Part shown: positions 41,724 through 53,992 of the stretch, one piece after another | Layout: each line of letters begins with the position of its first letter | Numbering within the stretch: the first letter of the stretch is position 1 | Source of the DNA: Streptomyces sp. V3I8 | Lineage (GTDB): Bacteria > Actinomycetota > Actinomycetes > Streptomycetales > Streptomycetaceae | Assembly: GCF_030817535.1 (NCBI RefSeq) | Contig: NZ_JAUSZL010000002.1 | Coordinates: 744,001-808,000, forward strand | Direction: 5' to 3' | DNA length: 64,000 nucleotides | Position numbers and translations under genes: made by a program | The notes under the pieces: model-generated | Databases searched by the model: none | What the model saw: the letters and a program-made list of their open reading frames with translations, nothing else | What the model was told of the DNA's origin: nothing

Positions 41724-42014
41724 TCAGTGCTGGATGGCCGGGACCAGGCCGAAGGCGGGGGCCGCGAGGTCGGTCACCTGGTGCAGCTGCTCCAGCTGGT
41801 CCAGACCCTTCAGCTGCCTGAGGCCTTGGCGGATCGTCGGGATCTGCTCCCGGTCCGCCACGGGCAGGTCGCTCACGGCGAGCGAGTCGAGCTCCGCGAT
41901 CGGGTCCAGCTTTCCCGTCCCGGGGGCCGTGGCGGCGCTCGCGGCCGGCACCGCGAGGCCCGTGACACTGATGGCGAGGCCGACGGCGGCGACGATACGT
42001 CGTGTTGAGATCAT
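41724..42014 (-). CDS. small secreted protein of unknown function
   Basis: Protein of 96 residues with a clear signal peptide (MISTRRIVAAVGLAISVTGL, cleavage after ASA) and a mature 68-residue helical part (QGLRQLKGLDQLEQLHQVTDL). It resembles many small Streptomyces secreted proteins annotated only as hypothetical. Shine-Dalgarno is weak. Confidence 0.7.
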   Translation of the reverse strand: MISTRRIVAAVGLAISVTGLAVPAASAATAPGTGKLDPIAELDSLAVSDLPVADREQIPTIRQGLRQLKGLDQLEQLHQVTDLAAPAFGLVPAIQH

Positions 42015-42253
42015 GCTTGCAGCAACGGCGCCGGGCGGTTCTCGGACACGGCCCCGCCCGGCCCCTCACCCGGGAGGCGCATCGGCGCGGCTGCGTTTGC
42101 CGGGGCTCCCACGACGGAGGACGCTCTGAGGAGAGGCGCGCACGACGGCCCGCTCCGCAAGGGGCCATCGCCCGCACCACCGGACCGAGGGGTGTCGAAC
42201 AGCAGGGAGTGGTATGCCGAGGATCCGCATCACCTCCCGCCTGACCTGGAGTT

Positions 42254-42763
42254 TCACGGCTCAGCTGAGCCCGGGCCGGTCTCCGCGGCCTCGACCAGCC
42301 TGCGGAGCAGGCCGGCGAGCGTCCGCTTCTCTTCTTCGCTCAGCACTGCGAGCAGTGCGTTCTCGTCCTCTTCCTCGGACGCCGCGTGCTGTTCGAACGC
42401 GGCGTACCCCGCGGGGGTGAGACGTACGTGCACCCGGCGCCGGTCCTCGGCGTCGGGCGTGCGGGTGATCAGACCGGCCTCCTCCAGCGGAGCGAGCCGC
42501 GCCGACAGCGCGCCCCGGGTCAGGCCGAGCAGGTCGGCGAGGTCCGAGGGACTCGCCTCGTACGGCGGGCCGAGGCGGCGCAGGGTGAGCAGCACCTTGA
42601 ACTGCCAGTGCTTGAGCCCGTCCGAGTCCAGGGTGGCCCGGCGGGCCTGCGCCGCGTGGCGCGCCAGGATCGCGAGCCGCGCGAAGATCGCCTCCTTGAC
42701 CGGGTCCATCCAGTTCAGCTCTTGCGCCCAGAGTTCGACGTGCCGGTCGACCGAGTCGCCCAC
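42254..42763 (-). CDS. MarR-family transcriptional regulator
   Basis: Protein of 169 residues: winged helix with LKHWQFKVLLTLRRLGPPYEASPSDLADLLGLTRGALSARLAPLEEAGLI and the wing DAEDRRRVHVRLTPAG. GTG 42763 was preferred because GAGGAGGAGA ends six bases before it. Divergent from the helical-repeat protein at 42832; the 68-base spacer carries a TAGTTTTC direct repeat that may be its operator. Confidence 0.88.
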   Translation of the reverse strand: MGDSVDRHVELWAQELNWMDPVKEAIFARLAILARHAAQARRATLDSDGLKHWQFKVLLTLRRLGPPYEASPSDLADLLGLTRGALSARLAPLEEAGLITRTPDAEDRRRVHVRLTPAGYAAFEQHAASEEEDENALLAVLSEEEKRTLAGLLRRLVEAAETGPGSAEP

Positions 42764-42786
42764 CCGTCTCCTCCTCACGGCCCGAA

Positions 42787-42810
42787 ATAGTTTTCTTGTG
42801 GATAGTTTTC
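42787..42810. promoter_or_regulatory. direct repeat ATAGTTTTC in the MarR divergent promoter
   Basis: ATAGTTTTC at 42787-42795 and again at 42802-42810, spacing 15 bases, in an AT-rich island between the two start codons. Candidate MarR binding site. Confidence 0.45.
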
Positions 42811-42831
42811 CTGATTACTACCTTCCTGGCC

Positions 42832-43737
42832 ATGACGAAGACGAGTACGAATCACGCCGCTCTCCCGTCGGCCGAGGTGGTCGCCGCGGCACGTGAACTG
42901 GCCCGCGCCGGACGGTGGCAGCGCGCCCTGCGCCTGCTCGACAGCACCGTCACCACCGAGCGGCACGACCGGGCGGCCCTCGCCGTCGCCGGCGCCGAGA
43001 TCGCGCTGGAGCACGACTGGTTCGGCGGTACGGACACCGTCGGCGCGCGCATCGCCGTCGCCGACGTGGCGCTGGCCGGACTCACCGAGCCGGCCGGGCG
43101 CTGGGACCTGGACTTCGTACGGCTGCGGCACGCGTACTTCCGGCTGCTCATGCGCGACGGCAGGTTCCGGTTCGGCCCCGCCGGGAAGGACCCCGCCGAG
43201 ACGGCCGGGCTGCGGCGCCGCAGCCGGGAGTTGTGCGACACGGCGCCCGACGAAGTGCGCCGGGGCTGGGCGCGGATGTACCTCGGACTGATCGTCGACA
43301 ACGTCTTCGCCGAGCGGGAGACCGCGCGTTCCCACTACGAACTGGCGTTACGGGCCGGGGAGTCGGCCGACGACCTGCTGGCCCGTGAGGCGCTGCGCCA
43401 CCTCGGGGACCACGACCACGACAACCTGGACCATGCGCGGGCGCTGGAGCGCTGGAGCCGGGCGACCGCGCTCGGCGCCCGCGCGGGCAACGTCCCCGGC
43501 ACGCTCTCGCAGCAGCTGCTGCTGGCCGTCCTGGCCCGCGACGACGGCGACGAGCCGGCCGCCACGGCGCTGGCCACGGAGGTGGCACGCTGGGCGGAGG
43601 CGATGGGGGCGACCCGCCTGGCAACCCAGGCAACGGCTTTCCTGACCGGCACGGACCCGACGAGGGGCTCGACGAAGGGACCGGCCACGGAACCGGCAAC
43701 AGGACCGGCGACAGGACCGAAGAACAACGATTCCTGA
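42832..43737 (+). CDS. TPR-like helical-repeat protein
   Basis: Protein of 301 residues with TPR-like helices (ARAGRWQRALRLLDSTVTTERHDRAALAVAGAEI; RARSHYELAL-type segments; LGARAGNVPGTLSQQLLLAVLA). The C-terminus is a Gly/Pro/Thr repeat (GPATEPATGPATGP). No catalytic domain. It is the likely target of the divergent MarR regulator. A short Shine-Dalgarno (CCTTCCTGG) is poor; the start rests on the promoter position. Confidence 0.7.
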   Translation: MTKTSTNHAALPSAEVVAAARELARAGRWQRALRLLDSTVTTERHDRAALAVAGAEIALEHDWFGGTDTVGARIAVADVALAGLTEPAGRWDLDFVRLRHAYFRLLMRDGRFRFGPAGKDPAETAGLRRRSRELCDTAPDEVRRGWARMYLGLIVDNVFAERETARSHYELALRAGESADDLLAREALRHLGDHDHDNLDHARALERWSRATALGARAGNVPGTLSQQLLLAVLARDDGDEPAATALATEVARWAEAMGATRLATQATAFLTGTDPTRGSTKGPATEPATGPATGPKNNDS

Positions 43738-43765
43738 CCGGGACCCGCCCGGCCCTTCGGGGGCG

Positions 43766-43795
43766 CGGCAGGGCTCGGCAGGGCTCGGCAGGGGT
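43766..43795 (+). repeat. 10-bp tandem repeat, three units
   Basis: CGGCAGGGCT twice plus CGGCAGGGGT, just upstream of the glycosyltransferase gene. Confidence 0.7.
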
Positions 43796-43828
43796 GGTTC
43801 GTCGGGTGTGCGCGTCATACTGGCCCTC

Positions 43829-45076
43829 GTGCGAGTAGCGATCATGACGGCGGGGTCGCGGGGCGACGCCGCGCCGTACACGGGACTTGGGCACGGGCTG
43901 GCGCGCGGCGGGCACGAGGTCACCGTGGTGACCCACTCGTGCTTCGAGCCCCTGGTGGCGGCCGCCGGGCTGGGGTTCCACCCTCTGCCGGTGGATCCGC
44001 GGGCGGAGCTGGAGTCCGCCCGCGGGCGTGCGCTGCACCGCAGTTCCACGGGGGTCGGCAAGCTGGCCCGGATGGTCGGGATGACGCGGTCGCTGGTGGG
44101 GCGGATGACCGACAGCCTGGTGGCCGCCGCCGGGGCCGCCGACGTGCTGCTGCTTTCGAGTTCGCTCGCGCCCGTCGGCCATGCCGTCGCCGAGGGGCAC
44201 GGACTGCCGAGCATGGGTGTGTACCTCCAACCACTGGCTCCTACCGGCGAGTTCGCACCGGCTGTGCTCGGTACCCGGTCACTGGGCGCGGCGGGGAACC
44301 GGCTCGCCGGGCGTGCCGTCAACGTGGCCGTGGACCAGGTCTTCGCCGACACGACGCGGGCGCTGCGGGCCCGGCTCGGGCTCGCGCCGCTCGGCTCGCG
44401 GGCCGCCCGCCGGGCCCGCGAGCGGCGCGACTGGCAGGTCCACCACGGATTCAGTCGCCTCGTGGTGCCCCGGCCCGGCGACTGGCGGCCCGGACTGGAC
44501 GTCACCGGTTACTGGTGGCCGTACGACCGGGACGCGCAACTTCCGGACCGATTGCGGGAGTTCCTGGACGCCGGTCCCCCTCCGGTCTACTTCGGGCTGG
44601 GCAGCGCCACCGTGCCCGATCCCGAGCGGCTGGGCGGGGAGGTCGTGCGGGCGCTGCGCGCGGCCGGGGTGCGGGGGGTCGTGCAGCGGGGCTGGGCCGG
44701 GTTGTCCGTCACCGGCGACGACATGTTCACCGTGGACGAGGTCCCGCACTCGGCGCTCTTCCCGCGGATGGCCGCGGTGGTGCATCACGCGGGCGCGGGG
44801 ACGACCGCGGCCGCGCTGCGCGCCGGTGTGCCGGCCGTGCCCGTGCCGGTCCAGTTCGACGAGGCGTTCTGGGCCGCGCGGCTCGTCTCGCTCGGGGTGG
44901 CCCCGTCGGCGGTTCCGCTGCGCGGGCTTCGCGCCGGTGCGCTCGGCGCCGCCGTACGGCGGGCCGTGACGGAGCCCGCTCACGCGCGGCGGGCGAAGGC
45001 GCTGTCCGCGCTGCTCCGCGACGAGGACGGGGTGCGTCCCGTCCTCGTCGCCGTGGACCGGCTGGCCGGGGCCTGA
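43829..45076 (+). CDS. GT1-family (UGT-like) glycosyltransferase
   Basis: Protein of 415 residues. The N-terminus RVAIMTAGSRGDAAPYTGLGHGLARGGHEVTVVTH is the standard GT-B start of MGT/UGT enzymes. The nucleotide-sugar binding motif is VVHHAGAGTTAAALRAGVPAVPVPVQFDEAFWA (His/Gly-rich PSPG-like). Acceptors are typically lipids, sterols or macrolides. GTG 43829 matches the family start; GTG 43808 is an alternative. Possible near-leaderless message. Confidence 0.88.
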   Translation: MRVAIMTAGSRGDAAPYTGLGHGLARGGHEVTVVTHSCFEPLVAAAGLGFHPLPVDPRAELESARGRALHRSSTGVGKLARMVGMTRSLVGRMTDSLVAAAGAADVLLLSSSLAPVGHAVAEGHGLPSMGVYLQPLAPTGEFAPAVLGTRSLGAAGNRLAGRAVNVAVDQVFADTTRALRARLGLAPLGSRAARRARERRDWQVHHGFSRLVVPRPGDWRPGLDVTGYWWPYDRDAQLPDRLREFLDAGPPPVYFGLGSATVPDPERLGGEVVRALRAAGVRGVVQRGWAGLSVTGDDMFTVDEVPHSALFPRMAAVVHHAGAGTTAAALRAGVPAVPVPVQFDEAFWAARLVSLGVAPSAVPLRGLRAGALGAAVRRAVTEPAHARRAKALSALLRDEDGVRPVLVAVDRLAGA

Positions 45077-45083
45077 GGCCAGG

Positions 45084-45103
45084 CCGTCAGGCCGGCCTGA
45101 CGG
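45084..45103. terminator. 20-bp perfect palindrome between convergent genes
   Basis: CCGTCAGGCCGGCCTGACGG, 8 bases after the glycosyltransferase stop, folds as an 8-bp stem with a CCGG loop. Serves both converging genes. Confidence 0.78.
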
Positions 45104-45124
45104 TCTGCCGGAACACGCGGGGTG

Positions 45125-46564
45125 TCAGGCCACGGTGATGTGGACCGTCATCTCGTCGGCCCCGGGGGTGCCCACGGTCTCGATGGTGACGCCCGTCCAG
45201 GTGCCGTCGGGCAGGGCCAGGGGCGGCTGCGTCGTCTCGCCGACCGTGTTCCTGTCGTCGAAGGGGTACAGGTCGTTGCTGTCGCCCCGGTTGCCCCGGC
45301 CGAACATCCGCGAGAGGTCCCCCTGGCCGTCGGCCTGGAGGAGTTCGATGGCCAGGTTCTCCTCGTCGTTGACGTTGTCGATCGACTCGTCGACGACGTA
45401 CACGGCGATGCCCTCGTCGGGCAGGAAGGCGTCCTGGCCGCGCCGGCGGCGGTACTCGACGAGGATGTACTGGTGGTCGGACATCGTCTCGGGGTTCTGG
45501 ACGAACACCGCGTCGCCGTCCTCCGCGGCGGGCCGCAGCCTGATGTCCCGGGTGGACTTGTTCACCACCTGGGGTTCGATCCAGCCGTGGAACATCCGCA
45601 GCATGGCCGTCGGGAAGACCGGGGTGAGACCGCCGTTGCCCCATGAACCGCCCGCCATGAGGCAGTAGCTGCCGAGTCCGGCCGAGCGGGTCAGCTGCTG
45701 CTGCCCGGTGTCGTAGTAGTCGGCCCAGCGCGCCGCGAGGTGGCCCCACTCATGGGCGCAGACACCGACGGCGCAGTCCTCGGGCACGGTCAGGAAGGTG
45801 CGCACGGACAGTCCCGGCGCGACCTCGACACCGTCGGGGATCGTCCACTTGAGGCTCCACAGGTCGCCGCGCTGGGTCGTCTGCTCGGCGCCGCGTCCGG
45901 CGTGGATGACGAAGAGCGCGGTAACGGCCCCTTCGCCGAGCGCGTCGAACGAGGTGAAGTCGACCCCCGCGTCCCGGGCCGCCTGTACGGCGTCCCGCGC
46001 CAGCCCCTGGGAGTTGCGCGGGAAGTTGGCGTTCATGCCCGAGTTGTCGTCGGCGTAGAAGGACATCGGCTGCGGCATGCGGAACCAGCCGTGCACCGCG
46101 CCCTGGATGTCGATGCCGGTGCTGGGCGAGGTGTCGAAGCCGCTGACCTGACGGTAGAAGGAGCGCATGCTGCCGGTCGGGAACTCGTCCAGGCCGAAGA
46201 GCATGCTGTCGTAGTGGCCGGGCCCGTGGTCGGCGTCGTGCGGCCGGTCGGGGAAGTCGACGAGCAGCACCAGTGTCCGTACCGTGCCCCGGAGCTGGGT
46301 CGTGGGGCGGGTGATCAGCTGCTTGTCGGAGCTGGGGCCGGTGTCGAGCGCCCCGTCGTCGAGGCCGACGAGGTTCTCCCCCCTACGGCCCGCGCGCCAT
46401 ACGGAGTAGTACTCCTCGAAGGTCATGCCCTTGGGCAGACGGCGTTCCTTGGTCAGTTCGAGGTAGCGGGCGTACAACTGCGCCAGGGCTTGCGGCGACA
46501 GCGGTACGGGGCACGCGTCGGTGCAGTGGTGGGCAGGTCGTACGGGGCTGAGCGTGTGACGCAT
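45125..46564 (-). CDS. M6-family metalloprotease domain protein without signal peptide
   Basis: Protein of 479 residues with the zinc motif HEWGH (about 271-275) in [34 protein letters not shown] and [14 protein letters not shown], matching M6 (immune-inhibitor A-like) proteases. Unlike most relatives it starts [20 protein letters not shown] with no hydrophobic signal, so export is doubtful or by another route. Start at 46564 follows GAAGGGGG. Confidence 0.85.
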   Translation of the reverse strand: MRHTLSPVRPAHHCTDACPVPLSPQALAQLYARYLELTKERRLPKGMTFEEYYSVWRAGRRGENLVGLDDGALDTGPSSDKQLITRPTTQLRGTVRTLVLLVDFPDRPHDADHGPGHYDSMLFGLDEFPTGSMRSFYRQVSGFDTSPSTGIDIQGAVHGWFRMPQPMSFYADDNSGMNANFPRNSQGLARDAVQAARDAGVDFTSFDALGEGAVTALFVIHAGRGAEQTTQRGDLWSLKWTIPDGVEVAPGLSVRTFLTVPEDCAVGVCAHEWGHLAARWADYYDTGQQQLTRSAGLGSYCLMAGGSWGNGGLTPVFPTAMLRMFHGWIEPQVVNKSTRDIRLRPAAEDGDAVFVQNPETMSDHQYILVEYRRRRGQDAFLPDEGIAVYVVDESIDNVNDEENLAIELLQADGQGDLSRMFGRGNRGDSNDLYPFDDRNTVGETTQPPLALPDGTWTGVTIETVGTPGADEMTVHITVA

Positions 46565-46755
46565 CAGGCACCCCCTTCAGGGGACGGACCCCTCCTTGCC
46601 GGACACGGAGGATCCATGGAATCAGACCACGCGAAGGCCGTACGCCTCTCATGGTTTCGGCCGACTTCGCTGTCAATGTCCCCGCGTCACCACCGCGTTG
46701 CCCGGGGAACCACCGCCCCGGCTCGCTTCGGCATCACTGCGTCGCCACTCCCGCA

Positions 46756-48618
46756 TCACCCCAGTCTCGTCGCGGCCCAGGCGGCCAGCTCCGCGCGGGC
46801 GGCGCTCAGCAGGGCCGCGGACGGGGCCGTCGCGCCGTTGGTGACGAGGGCGTAGTGCAGGACGCCCGAGTCCGGCGCGGTCAGCAGGAGGCGGCGGCTG
46901 CCCGTGCCACCCGGTTCGCGCGCGACCGCGACCGGTGCGGTCCTGGTGTACGCGGGCGGCGCGGCCGTCACGCCGAGGTCCGAGACGACCGTCGTGGAGG
47001 CGGTCGGGAAGGACGCCGGCAGGTGCAGTTCGGTGGGCTCCGCGCTGCCGTCCGAGCGCCACGCCTGGAGCGCGTACTGTCCGGTGCCGACCAGTTCGGC
47101 CACCCGCGGCAGGGAGCTGGGGACCGGGTTCCAGGTGAGCGTGGTGGAGCCGTCCCGCGACCGGTCCTCGTAGGTGAAGGCGACCGTACGGCCCGCCGTC
47201 GCGCTCGGGTAGACCCGGTCCAGGAGCCGGGCGTCCTGGCGCAGCACCGCGGTCCCGGTGTCGTCGAGGCGCACCGCGGAGAGGTCCTCGTCGTTCCAGG
47301 CGTCGCCCGTGGTGAGCACCTTGTCGGGGTTGCCGTTCATCAGCTCGTGGTGCCGGCCGTTGTAGATGTCCCACTGCCACTGCGAGCCGGACAGGACGGG
47401 ACCCGACTGGGTGGGGCCGGTCCACCAACTGCCGCCCTTCACCCGGGAGTCGAGAGCCTGGTACATGGCCTTGAGGACGGTCGGTGCCTTGTCGGAGACG
47501 GTACCGGAGAGGGGATGGCCGAACTCGCTGACGACCGCCGCGGTACCGGTGGCGGCGGCGCGGTCGCGCACGGTGCCGAAGTCGCCCGCGTACTGCCCGT
47601 TCTCCGCCTTGCCCCACATGAAGACGCCCGAGATCGCCTTCTGGTCGTAGAAGTGGGTGTTGAAGACGTAGCGCGGGCCGAGCGTGCCCGCGTCGAGGAG
47701 GCCGCCCTCCTGCTTCTGGAAGTCGATGTTGGCGTTCCAGAAGAGGTTGGGCTCCACGAAGGCGGGCTTGTCCTGCCAGCCCGCCGCGTCCATCCGCGCC
47801 CGGAACCTCACGTAGAACGGCCACAGCACGTCCTTCTCCCACGCCCGGCTCGTCTGGCCCTGGTCGTAGCTGCCCGCGTGCGGCTCGTTGTACGGGTCGA
47901 AGCCGACGACGCCCGCGAACTGGGCGTCGGTCAGGTGCTGTTCGACGTACGCCATGGTGGTCTGCGCGGTGGTGAGGAAGGCGTCCTGGAGTCCGTACGC
48001 GTTGTGCCAGAAGTCGTGCGACGCCTCCGTCACGGCCGCGTTCGAGGTGATGTTCTGTCCCCAGAAGGGGCAGATGCCGCAGTACTCGTCCGGATAGTCA
48101 CCGGCGTCGACGGCCCACTCGGGGGCGCCGTCGCCGGTGTACCAGCTGTCGGGGTCGAAGAGGTGGCGCGAGTAGAGGTCCTGGTGGAAGTCCGGGTAGA
48201 TGCGGATCCCGGCGTCCAGGAAGGCGCGCATCTGGTCGGTGGCCGCGGCCAGGTACGCGGTGTCCACCTGGCCGCGCACGGGTTCGGCGTACGCCCAGGA
48301 GAGCAGGAAGCGCACGGAGTTGCCGCCGCCGAGGGCGCGCAGCGCGGTTGCGGACTTCCTGGCGTCGGCGACCGAGGCGAACGGCAGGCCGTGGTGCTCC
48401 GCCAGTTTCGTCCCGCCGGAGACGTTGTAGCCGCGCAGCACGACCTCGCGGCCCAGGCCGTCGGTGAAGTGGCCGTTCCCGACCGTGAGGGTCGCGGCGG
48501 CGGCCGGGTCGAACCACAGGTCGTCCGGCAGGGCGGTGGCGGACGGGGTGCCCGTGGTCGTCAGGAGCCCTGTCAGGAGGACGAGGACGCCGAGCAGATG
48601 CGCACGCAGCTTTGGCAT
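46756..48618 (-). CDS. secreted GH5 glycosidase (endoglycoceramidase-like)
   Basis: Protein of 620 residues with a signal peptide (LLGVLVLLTGLLTTTG). The TIM-barrel carries LRGYNVSGGTK, YPDFHQDLYS, the acid/base in GFDPYNEPHAG (E245) and the nucleophile in AVVSEFGHP (E365). After about residue 470 a beta-rich C-terminal domain follows. The arrangement fits GH5 endoglycoceramidase/cellulase-like enzymes; substrate (glycolipid or glucan) is not fixed by motifs. It is 192 bases upstream on the minus strand from the M6 protease. Confidence 0.87.
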   Translation of the reverse strand: MPKLRAHLLGVLVLLTGLLTTTGTPSATALPDDLWFDPAAAATLTVGNGHFTDGLGREVVLRGYNVSGGTKLAEHHGLPFASVADARKSATALRALGGGNSVRFLLSWAYAEPVRGQVDTAYLAAATDQMRAFLDAGIRIYPDFHQDLYSRHLFDPDSWYTGDGAPEWAVDAGDYPDEYCGICPFWGQNITSNAAVTEASHDFWHNAYGLQDAFLTTAQTTMAYVEQHLTDAQFAGVVGFDPYNEPHAGSYDQGQTSRAWEKDVLWPFYVRFRARMDAAGWQDKPAFVEPNLFWNANIDFQKQEGGLLDAGTLGPRYVFNTHFYDQKAISGVFMWGKAENGQYAGDFGTVRDRAAATGTAAVVSEFGHPLSGTVSDKAPTVLKAMYQALDSRVKGGSWWTGPTQSGPVLSGSQWQWDIYNGRHHELMNGNPDKVLTTGDAWNDEDLSAVRLDDTGTAVLRQDARLLDRVYPSATAGRTVAFTYEDRSRDGSTTLTWNPVPSSLPRVAELVGTGQYALQAWRSDGSAEPTELHLPASFPTASTTVVSDLGVTAAPPAYTRTAPVAVAREPGGTGSRRLLLTAPDSGVLHYALVTNGATAPSAALLSAARAELAAWAATRLG

Positions 48619-48705
48619 GTCCGCAACAGTCCCGTGCGCGCCGCCGCCCCGTCAAGCATCCTGACTTGAGAGTAAGTCACCTTTCGCTCCGGGCCGTTGT
48701 GCCGA

Positions 48706-50763
48706 TCACCCGCCCGTCCGCCGGGTCACGTTCAGCAGGTACTCCTTCCGGTCGAGCGGGTTGTGATCGGTGCGCGGCCGCTTTGGCACCACACCGTGGG
48801 CGACGGGTGCGTAGTGGTCGAAGACGGCCTCCAGCTCACCCTCACCGCCGGTCGGCCCCGGCAGCCGCTGCTGCAGTTCGTGCACCCGGGCCGCGGGGAC
48901 CGCGCCCTCCAGTACGCACGAGTCACCGCGCGTCCGTGTGGTCCCGGGCACCGCCCCCAGCGCGGCGAGGACCGGCAGCAGCGCGCCGAGCGTGTCCGCC
49001 GGGGCTTCGAGGCGGAAACGGTGCACCGGCTCGTACACCTGGGTACCCGCCCGTCGCAGGGCGTCCATCAGGACGAGCGGGGTGAGTCCGCGGAAGTCCG
49101 CGCCCGTGCTCGACATGCTCTTGTCGAAGCCCTGGTGGGCGTGGCTCTGCCGGGGCGAGTAGCCGCAGTGCGTCATCGTGACCGTGCAGTCGACGACCTG
49201 CCAGCCGTGGACACCCTGGCCGAGCACCTCCTCCACCGTGTCCTCGACGGCCCGGAAGAAGGCGTACGGCATCGAGCCGAGCTCGACCTCCCGCCGGAAC
49301 CGCACCCCCGCGCCGGCGGGGGCCGGGTCGACGCGCAGTCCGACCGTGGCGAGGAAGGGGTGGGCGTCCCCGCCGTTGAACTCGACCGCCTCCCCGCTGC
49401 CCAGCGGGCGCTCGACGCAGAGGGTCGTCGTCCCGCGGAAGCCGACGTCGAGACCGAACTCCTCGGCGAGCGTCGCCTGGACGACCTCCTTCTGTACCTC
49501 GCCGTAGAGGGACACGGAGATCTCCTGGCGTACCGTGTCCTGCCGCAGGCCGATCAGCGGGTCCTGCTCGGCGAGTTGGGTGAGCGCGGCGTGCAGCGCC
49601 CCCTTGTCGGCGGGCCGGCACGGGACCACGACGGTCTCCAGCGTGGGCGGGGAGAAGTGCTGCCGCCCCGCCGGCGCCGCCCGTGCGAACTCCTCGACCC
49701 GCTCGCGCGGTACGCCGATGGTGTCGCCGATCCGGATGTCGCCGAGGCCCCACAGCTTGCCGATCCGCCCCGCGGCCACCGAGGTCTCCCGGCGGGCCGC
49801 GCCCCGCTCGAAGACACCCACCGCGGTGACCTTGCCCCGCCTGCGGACGCCGTCACCGCCGGTGCCGGCTCCGGCTCCGGCTCCCTCGCTGCCGCCGTCG
49901 CCGAAGGTCAGGACGTCCCGGGTGTGCACCGTCCCCGAGAACATCCGCACGTACGCGATCTTCTCGCCCGCCGGTCCTCGCTCGACCTTGAACACGGTGC
50001 CGGACACCGGGCCTTCGGGCCGGCCCGCGGCGGCGGGCAGCAGTTCCCCGATGCCGGAGATCAGGGCGTCCACCCCGGCGCCCGTCATGGCGGAGCCGAA
50101 GAAGACCGGATGGACCAGGGACCGCCCGGTCTGCTCGGCGAGCGCGGCACGGAGGCGGCCGCAGGGGACCGTGCCGTCCTGGACGTACGCGGCGAGGAGG
50201 CCGTCGTCGTGCGCCGAGAGGACGTCGAGCGTGCCGGGGGTGAACCCCGTGCACGGGATCGCCCGGGCGTCGCGCGTGCCGAGGCCGCCGGTGGTGCCCA
50301 TGGGCACGATCGCCGGGGTGAGCCGGTCGGCGATGCTCCGCAGGACGCGGTCGGTGTCGGCGCCGCGGCGGTCGATCTTGTTGACGAAGACCAGCGTCGG
50401 GATGCGCAGCCGCCGCAGCGTCCGCATCAGGACGCGGGTCCGGGCCTGGACGCCCTCCACGGCCGAGATCACGAGCACCGCTCCGTCGAGCACGTCCAGC
50501 ACCCGCTCCACCTCGGCGATGAAGTCCGGGTGGCCGGGGGTGTCGATGAGGTTGACCGTGACGTCGTCGATCTCGAAGGAGACCACGGCGGACTTGATGG
50601 TGATGCCGCGCCGGCGTTCCAGCGCGAGGGAGTCGGTCTGTGTGCTGCCGTCGTCGACGCTGCCGATCTCGTCGATGACCCCGGCGGCGTGCAGCAGCCG
50701 CTCGGTCAGACTCGTCTTACCGGCGTCGACGTGCGCCAGGATGCCGAGGTTCAGTGCGTGCAC
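48706..50763 (-). CDS. OtrA/Tet(M)-type ribosome-protection GTPase
   Basis: EF-G-like GTPase of 685 residues. G1 AHVDAGKTSLTERLL, switch region LERRRGITIKSA, G3 DTPGHPDFI and G4 NKIDRRGA are intact; domains II-V follow, with the conserved RPRTDHNPLDRKEYLLNV end typical of ribosome-protection proteins. Closest in memory to OtrA of S. rimosus, which releases tetracycline from ribosomes, though many streptomycetes carry related genes without a proven resistance role. Size slightly above Tet(M) (639) and OtrA (663). Confidence 0.85.
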   Translation of the reverse strand: MHALNLGILAHVDAGKTSLTERLLHAAGVIDEIGSVDDGSTQTDSLALERRRGITIKSAVVSFEIDDVTVNLIDTPGHPDFIAEVERVLDVLDGAVLVISAVEGVQARTRVLMRTLRRLRIPTLVFVNKIDRRGADTDRVLRSIADRLTPAIVPMGTTGGLGTRDARAIPCTGFTPGTLDVLSAHDDGLLAAYVQDGTVPCGRLRAALAEQTGRSLVHPVFFGSAMTGAGVDALISGIGELLPAAAGRPEGPVSGTVFKVERGPAGEKIAYVRMFSGTVHTRDVLTFGDGGSEGAGAGAGTGGDGVRRRGKVTAVGVFERGAARRETSVAAGRIGKLWGLGDIRIGDTIGVPRERVEEFARAAPAGRQHFSPPTLETVVVPCRPADKGALHAALTQLAEQDPLIGLRQDTVRQEISVSLYGEVQKEVVQATLAEEFGLDVGFRGTTTLCVERPLGSGEAVEFNGGDAHPFLATVGLRVDPAPAGAGVRFRREVELGSMPYAFFRAVEDTVEEVLGQGVHGWQVVDCTVTMTHCGYSPRQSHAHQGFDKSMSSTGADFRGLTPLVLMDALRRAGTQVYEPVHRFRLEAPADTLGALLPVLAALGAVPGTTRTRGDSCVLEGAVPAARVHELQQRLPGPTGGEGELEAVFDHYAPVAHGVVPKRPRTDHNPLDRKEYLLNVTRRTGG

Positions 50764-51020
50764 CGTGTGTCATGTCCTTCGCGATGAGGGGGATTCCTTC
50801 CTGGGCGGACATCGACGGTGCTCGCATTACTGCTCCTTCGTCCCGGCCGGCCCCGGTGGACCGCTCCCCCGCAGTGCAGCAGGCGGCAGCGTCCGGGAGC
50901 AACGGATTAACCGTCGACAAACCCCTGTCGTGGCACTCGCCCCTCCCGGGACACGGTCCTAGAGTGACGCCCATCACGTCCGGTGGCTGATTTCCCTCGC
51001 ACGGTTGCCTGGGAGGGCAC
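50764..51020. promoter_or_regulatory. divergent region between OtrA-like gene and molybdenum hydroxylase operon
   Basis: 257 bases. TAGAGT at about 50960-50965 is a candidate -10 for the operon, about 55 bases upstream of ATG 51021. No hairpin or attenuator leader peptide typical of tet genes was found. Confidence 0.35.
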
Positions 51021-51550
51021 ATGACCCGCATCTCGGTGAAGGTGGACGGCACGACGTACGAGGACGAGGTGGAACCGCGTCTCCTGCTGATCCACTACCT
51101 GCGTGACCGGCTGGGCCTGACGGGTACGCCGATCGGCTGCGACACCTCCAACTGCGGGTCCTGCACGGTCGACCTGGACGGCGCGACCGCCAAGAGCTGC
51201 TCGGTGCTCGCGGTCCAGGCCGACGGGAGCGAGGTCACCACGGTCCAGGGGCTCGCCACGGACGGGGAGTGGCATCCCCTGCAGAAGGCGTTCCACGAGC
51301 GGCACGCCCTGCAGTGCGGCTACTGCACCCCGGGGATGATCATGGCCGCGCGCGATCTCCTCCGTGAGAACCCCGGGCCGAGCGCCGACGACGTGCGGCA
51401 CGCCCTGGAGGGCAACCTGTGCCGGTGCACCGGCTACCAGAACATCGTGCGCGCGGTCCTCGCGGCCTCCGCGGCCGCCGGGCCCGCGGCCGCCGGGCCC
51501 GCGGCCACCGGATCCGAGACCGCCGGTTCCTCCGTCCAGGGGGTGTCGAC

Positions 51551-51554
<4 letters not shown>
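51021..51554 (+). CDS. coxS: molybdenum hydroxylase small subunit, two [2Fe-2S] clusters
   Basis: Protein of 177 residues carrying both clusters: plant-type Cys at 40, 45, 48 and 60 (GCDTSNCGSC) and the helical domain with CGYC (99, 102) and CRC (134, 136). Electron transfer from the molybdenum site to FAD. A low-complexity Ala/Gly tail (SAAAGPAAAGPAATG) is unusual. Its stop overlaps the large-subunit start (ATGA). Confidence 0.93.

Positions 51555-53988
<2,434 letters not shown>

Positions 53989-53992
<4 letters not shown>

Noticed and set aside
46651..48669. 672-codon plus-strand frame over the GH5 gene
   Set aside because: Val/Arg/Gly-rich shadow of the minus-strand glycosidase, which has a signal peptide and both catalytic Glu.
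48697..50787. 696-codon plus-strand frame over the OtrA-like gene
   Set aside because: Antisense shadow; the minus strand has all GTPase motifs.
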